NCBI GenBank assembly: GCA_964568795.1
Contig: CAZMRQ010000031.1
Coordinates: forward strand, 1 to 16,370
Origin: CAZMRQ01 sp964568795
Lineage (GTDB): Bacteria; Pseudomonadota; Gammaproteobacteria; Comchoanobacterales; Comchoanobacteraceae
Length of the DNA stretch: 16,370 nucleotides
Direction of reading: 5' to 3'
A program made the translations under genes and the position numbers. Below are positions 15,601-16,370 of this stretch, piece after piece. The notes beneath the pieces are model-generated. The model saw only the letters and a list, made by a program, of their open reading frames with translations. It was not told the origin of the DNA and did not search any database. Position 1 is the first letter of the stretch; each line of letters opens with the position of its first letter.

Positions 15601-16230
15601 TCAGTAGGAAAGGGGGGGGGTATGCCCTCCTAGTTGAGATATGTTCCTGTACGCACACAAACTAATCCCAGGTTCTGCTAGCTGCTCCGTATGAGTCAGT
15701 AGTGACATCTCCGTCTTTGAAAATATTTTCGAGAATAGGTTTTGCTTGAATTGAGTCCAATAATTGTATTTGAAATGAGCTACGCCCATGACATCACCTG
15801 TGTCATGATTTATGTCGTAATGGACTAGTATATGCCACCGTAGGTCTTTTAGACAATCAGCCGCTATGTTAGTTTCCTTTTCCTTCAGCACACTGTATGT
15901 GTTGAATGGGTTAAGTCCTAGAGCGATTAAGGATTGATACTTCGCGATTAAGGAGTCGGACGAAGATGTATGATCTTCAAATAATGCCTCAGTTAAACGA
16001 TTGAGGTCGTCTTTGCTAATTAGTGCGGAGAAAAGAAATAAAGACTCTTTTTTAAGTTCTTCGATATATGGATGAGGGGACTCTATGCTATTCAGAGTAT
16101 TATTAAACTCTGTCCAGTCTGTCCAGGATAAATCTGAGAGGGAGGTTTTGAGATGATCAAAGTACGCAAGATAGCATGTGTGATTTTCTGGTTCAGTCGA
16201 TAATAGTGTTTTTAGTTTAGGTGTATCCAT
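15601..16230 (-). CDS. Unrecognised protein ending just after a C9 tract (5' part of an interrupted gene)
   Basis: This frame gives 209 residues from the ATG at 16230 (MDTPKLKTLL). I prefer it to the ATG at 16281 because GAGAGA (16238-16243) lies seven bases before it, while the upstream ATG overlaps the predicted -10 element and has no ribosome-binding site. The protein is acidic and helical with many leucines and aromatic residues, no membrane helix and no recognised domain. The frame passes through nine consecutive C, reading HTPPL, and stops at TGA four codons after HT-P-P. Losing one C or gaining two would join it to the following ORF as a protein of about 591 residues. It is the promoter-proximal gene of the three-ORF cluster. 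Confidence 0.6.
   Translation of the reverse strand: MDTPKLKTLLSTEPENHTCYLAYFDHLKTSLSDLSWTDWTEFNNTLNSIESPHPYIEELKKESLFLFSALISKDDLNRLTEALFEDHTSSSDSLIAKYQSLIALGLNPFNTYSVLKEKETNIAADCLKDLRWHILVHYDINHDTGDVMGVAHFKYNYWTQFKQNLFSKIFSKTEMSLLTHTEQLAEPGISLCAYRNISQLGGHTPPLSY
15612..15620. repeat. Homopolymer of nine G (C9 on the coding strand)
   Basis: This is the longest G or C run I see in the window; elsewhere runs stop at six. It lies inside coding sequence where two open frames meet. With nine C the first frame ends at 15601. With eight or eleven C it continues into the 351-residue frame. With ten C it would end at a TAG about 19 codons on. Runs of this kind change length by slipped-strand pairing and are the classic substrate of phase variation. 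They are also error-prone in sequencing. Confidence 0.9.
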
Positions 16231-16279
16231 AGTGGGTCTCTCTAATATTTTACGGGTGTAGAAAATATACTCACGCACC

Positions 16280-16308
16280 ATTTTGCAGATATTAAAGGGT
16301 CATGTCAA
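16280..16308 (-). promoter_or_regulatory. Promoter of the three-ORF cluster
   Basis: On the minus strand a perfect TTGACA (16303-16308) and CAAAAT (16280-16285) are separated by 17 bases. Transcription would start near 16273, leaving a leader of about 43 bases before the preferred ATG at 16230. The sequence from 16309 to the window end holds no gene I can support. Confidence 0.55.
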
Positions 16309-16370
16309 GTTAATTAGTTGATTTATAGCATGTTCATGTTTCCCTTTTTTGCTACCAATGGTGATATTAA

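Noticed and set aside
16228..16281. Upstream ATG at 16281 as start of the first ORF in the three-ORF cluster
   Set aside because: It overlaps the predicted -10 element, lies before the likely transcription start and has no ribosome-binding site; the ATG at 16230 has one.

Overview
The window reads as part of a proteobacterial chromosome, most likely gammaproteobacterial. UvrA, RuvA and RuvB keep the full motif set of that group, FdxA is a seven-iron ferredoxin with all nine expected cysteines, and there is an AcrB-type efflux permease with its adaptor. Base composition is moderately AT-rich. A very large ankyrin-repeat protein, a small second ankyrin ORF and a cluster of unrecognised membrane-associated proteins suggest a host-associated, possibly intracellular, lifestyle. 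That lifestyle is inferred, and no species is assigned.

Layout. (1) 1-3447, plus strand: a giant ankyrin-repeat protein cut by the left edge of the window. (2) 3689-3937, plus: a short two-repeat ankyrin ORF that runs 12 bases into the 3' end of ruvB. (3) 3926-6378, minus: four genes in the order fdxA, a four-helix membrane protein of unknown function, ruvA, ruvB. The first two overlap and the last two are 12 bases apart. (4) 6379-6546: a divergent regulatory region. (5) 6547-9387, plus: uvrA, so nucleotide-excision repair and Holliday-junction processing sit side by side. (6) 9516-13768, minus: a two-gene efflux operon (membrane-fusion protein, then RND permease) joined by an ATGA overlap, with no outer-membrane channel gene in view. 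(7) 13852-16230, minus: three unrecognised ORFs behind one good promoter.

The most notable observation is in region 7. The first ORF (15601-16230) runs through a run of nine C on the coding strand and stops four codons later. If the tract had one C fewer or two more, the frame would continue without a stop through 37 codons into the next ORF (14454-15509), giving one protein of about 591 residues. That next ORF has no ribosome-binding site of its own. The tract may be a phase-variation switch caught in the OFF state, a fixed frameshift in a decaying gene, or a homopolymer sequencing error. A second frame break joins the 351-residue ORF to the 228-residue ORF downstream. A second lead is a short proline-rich stretch of the large ankyrin protein that holds, side by side, strings matching two eukaryotic ESCRT-recruiting late-domain motifs.

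No rRNA, tRNA, CRISPR array, insertion sequence or replication origin was recognised.
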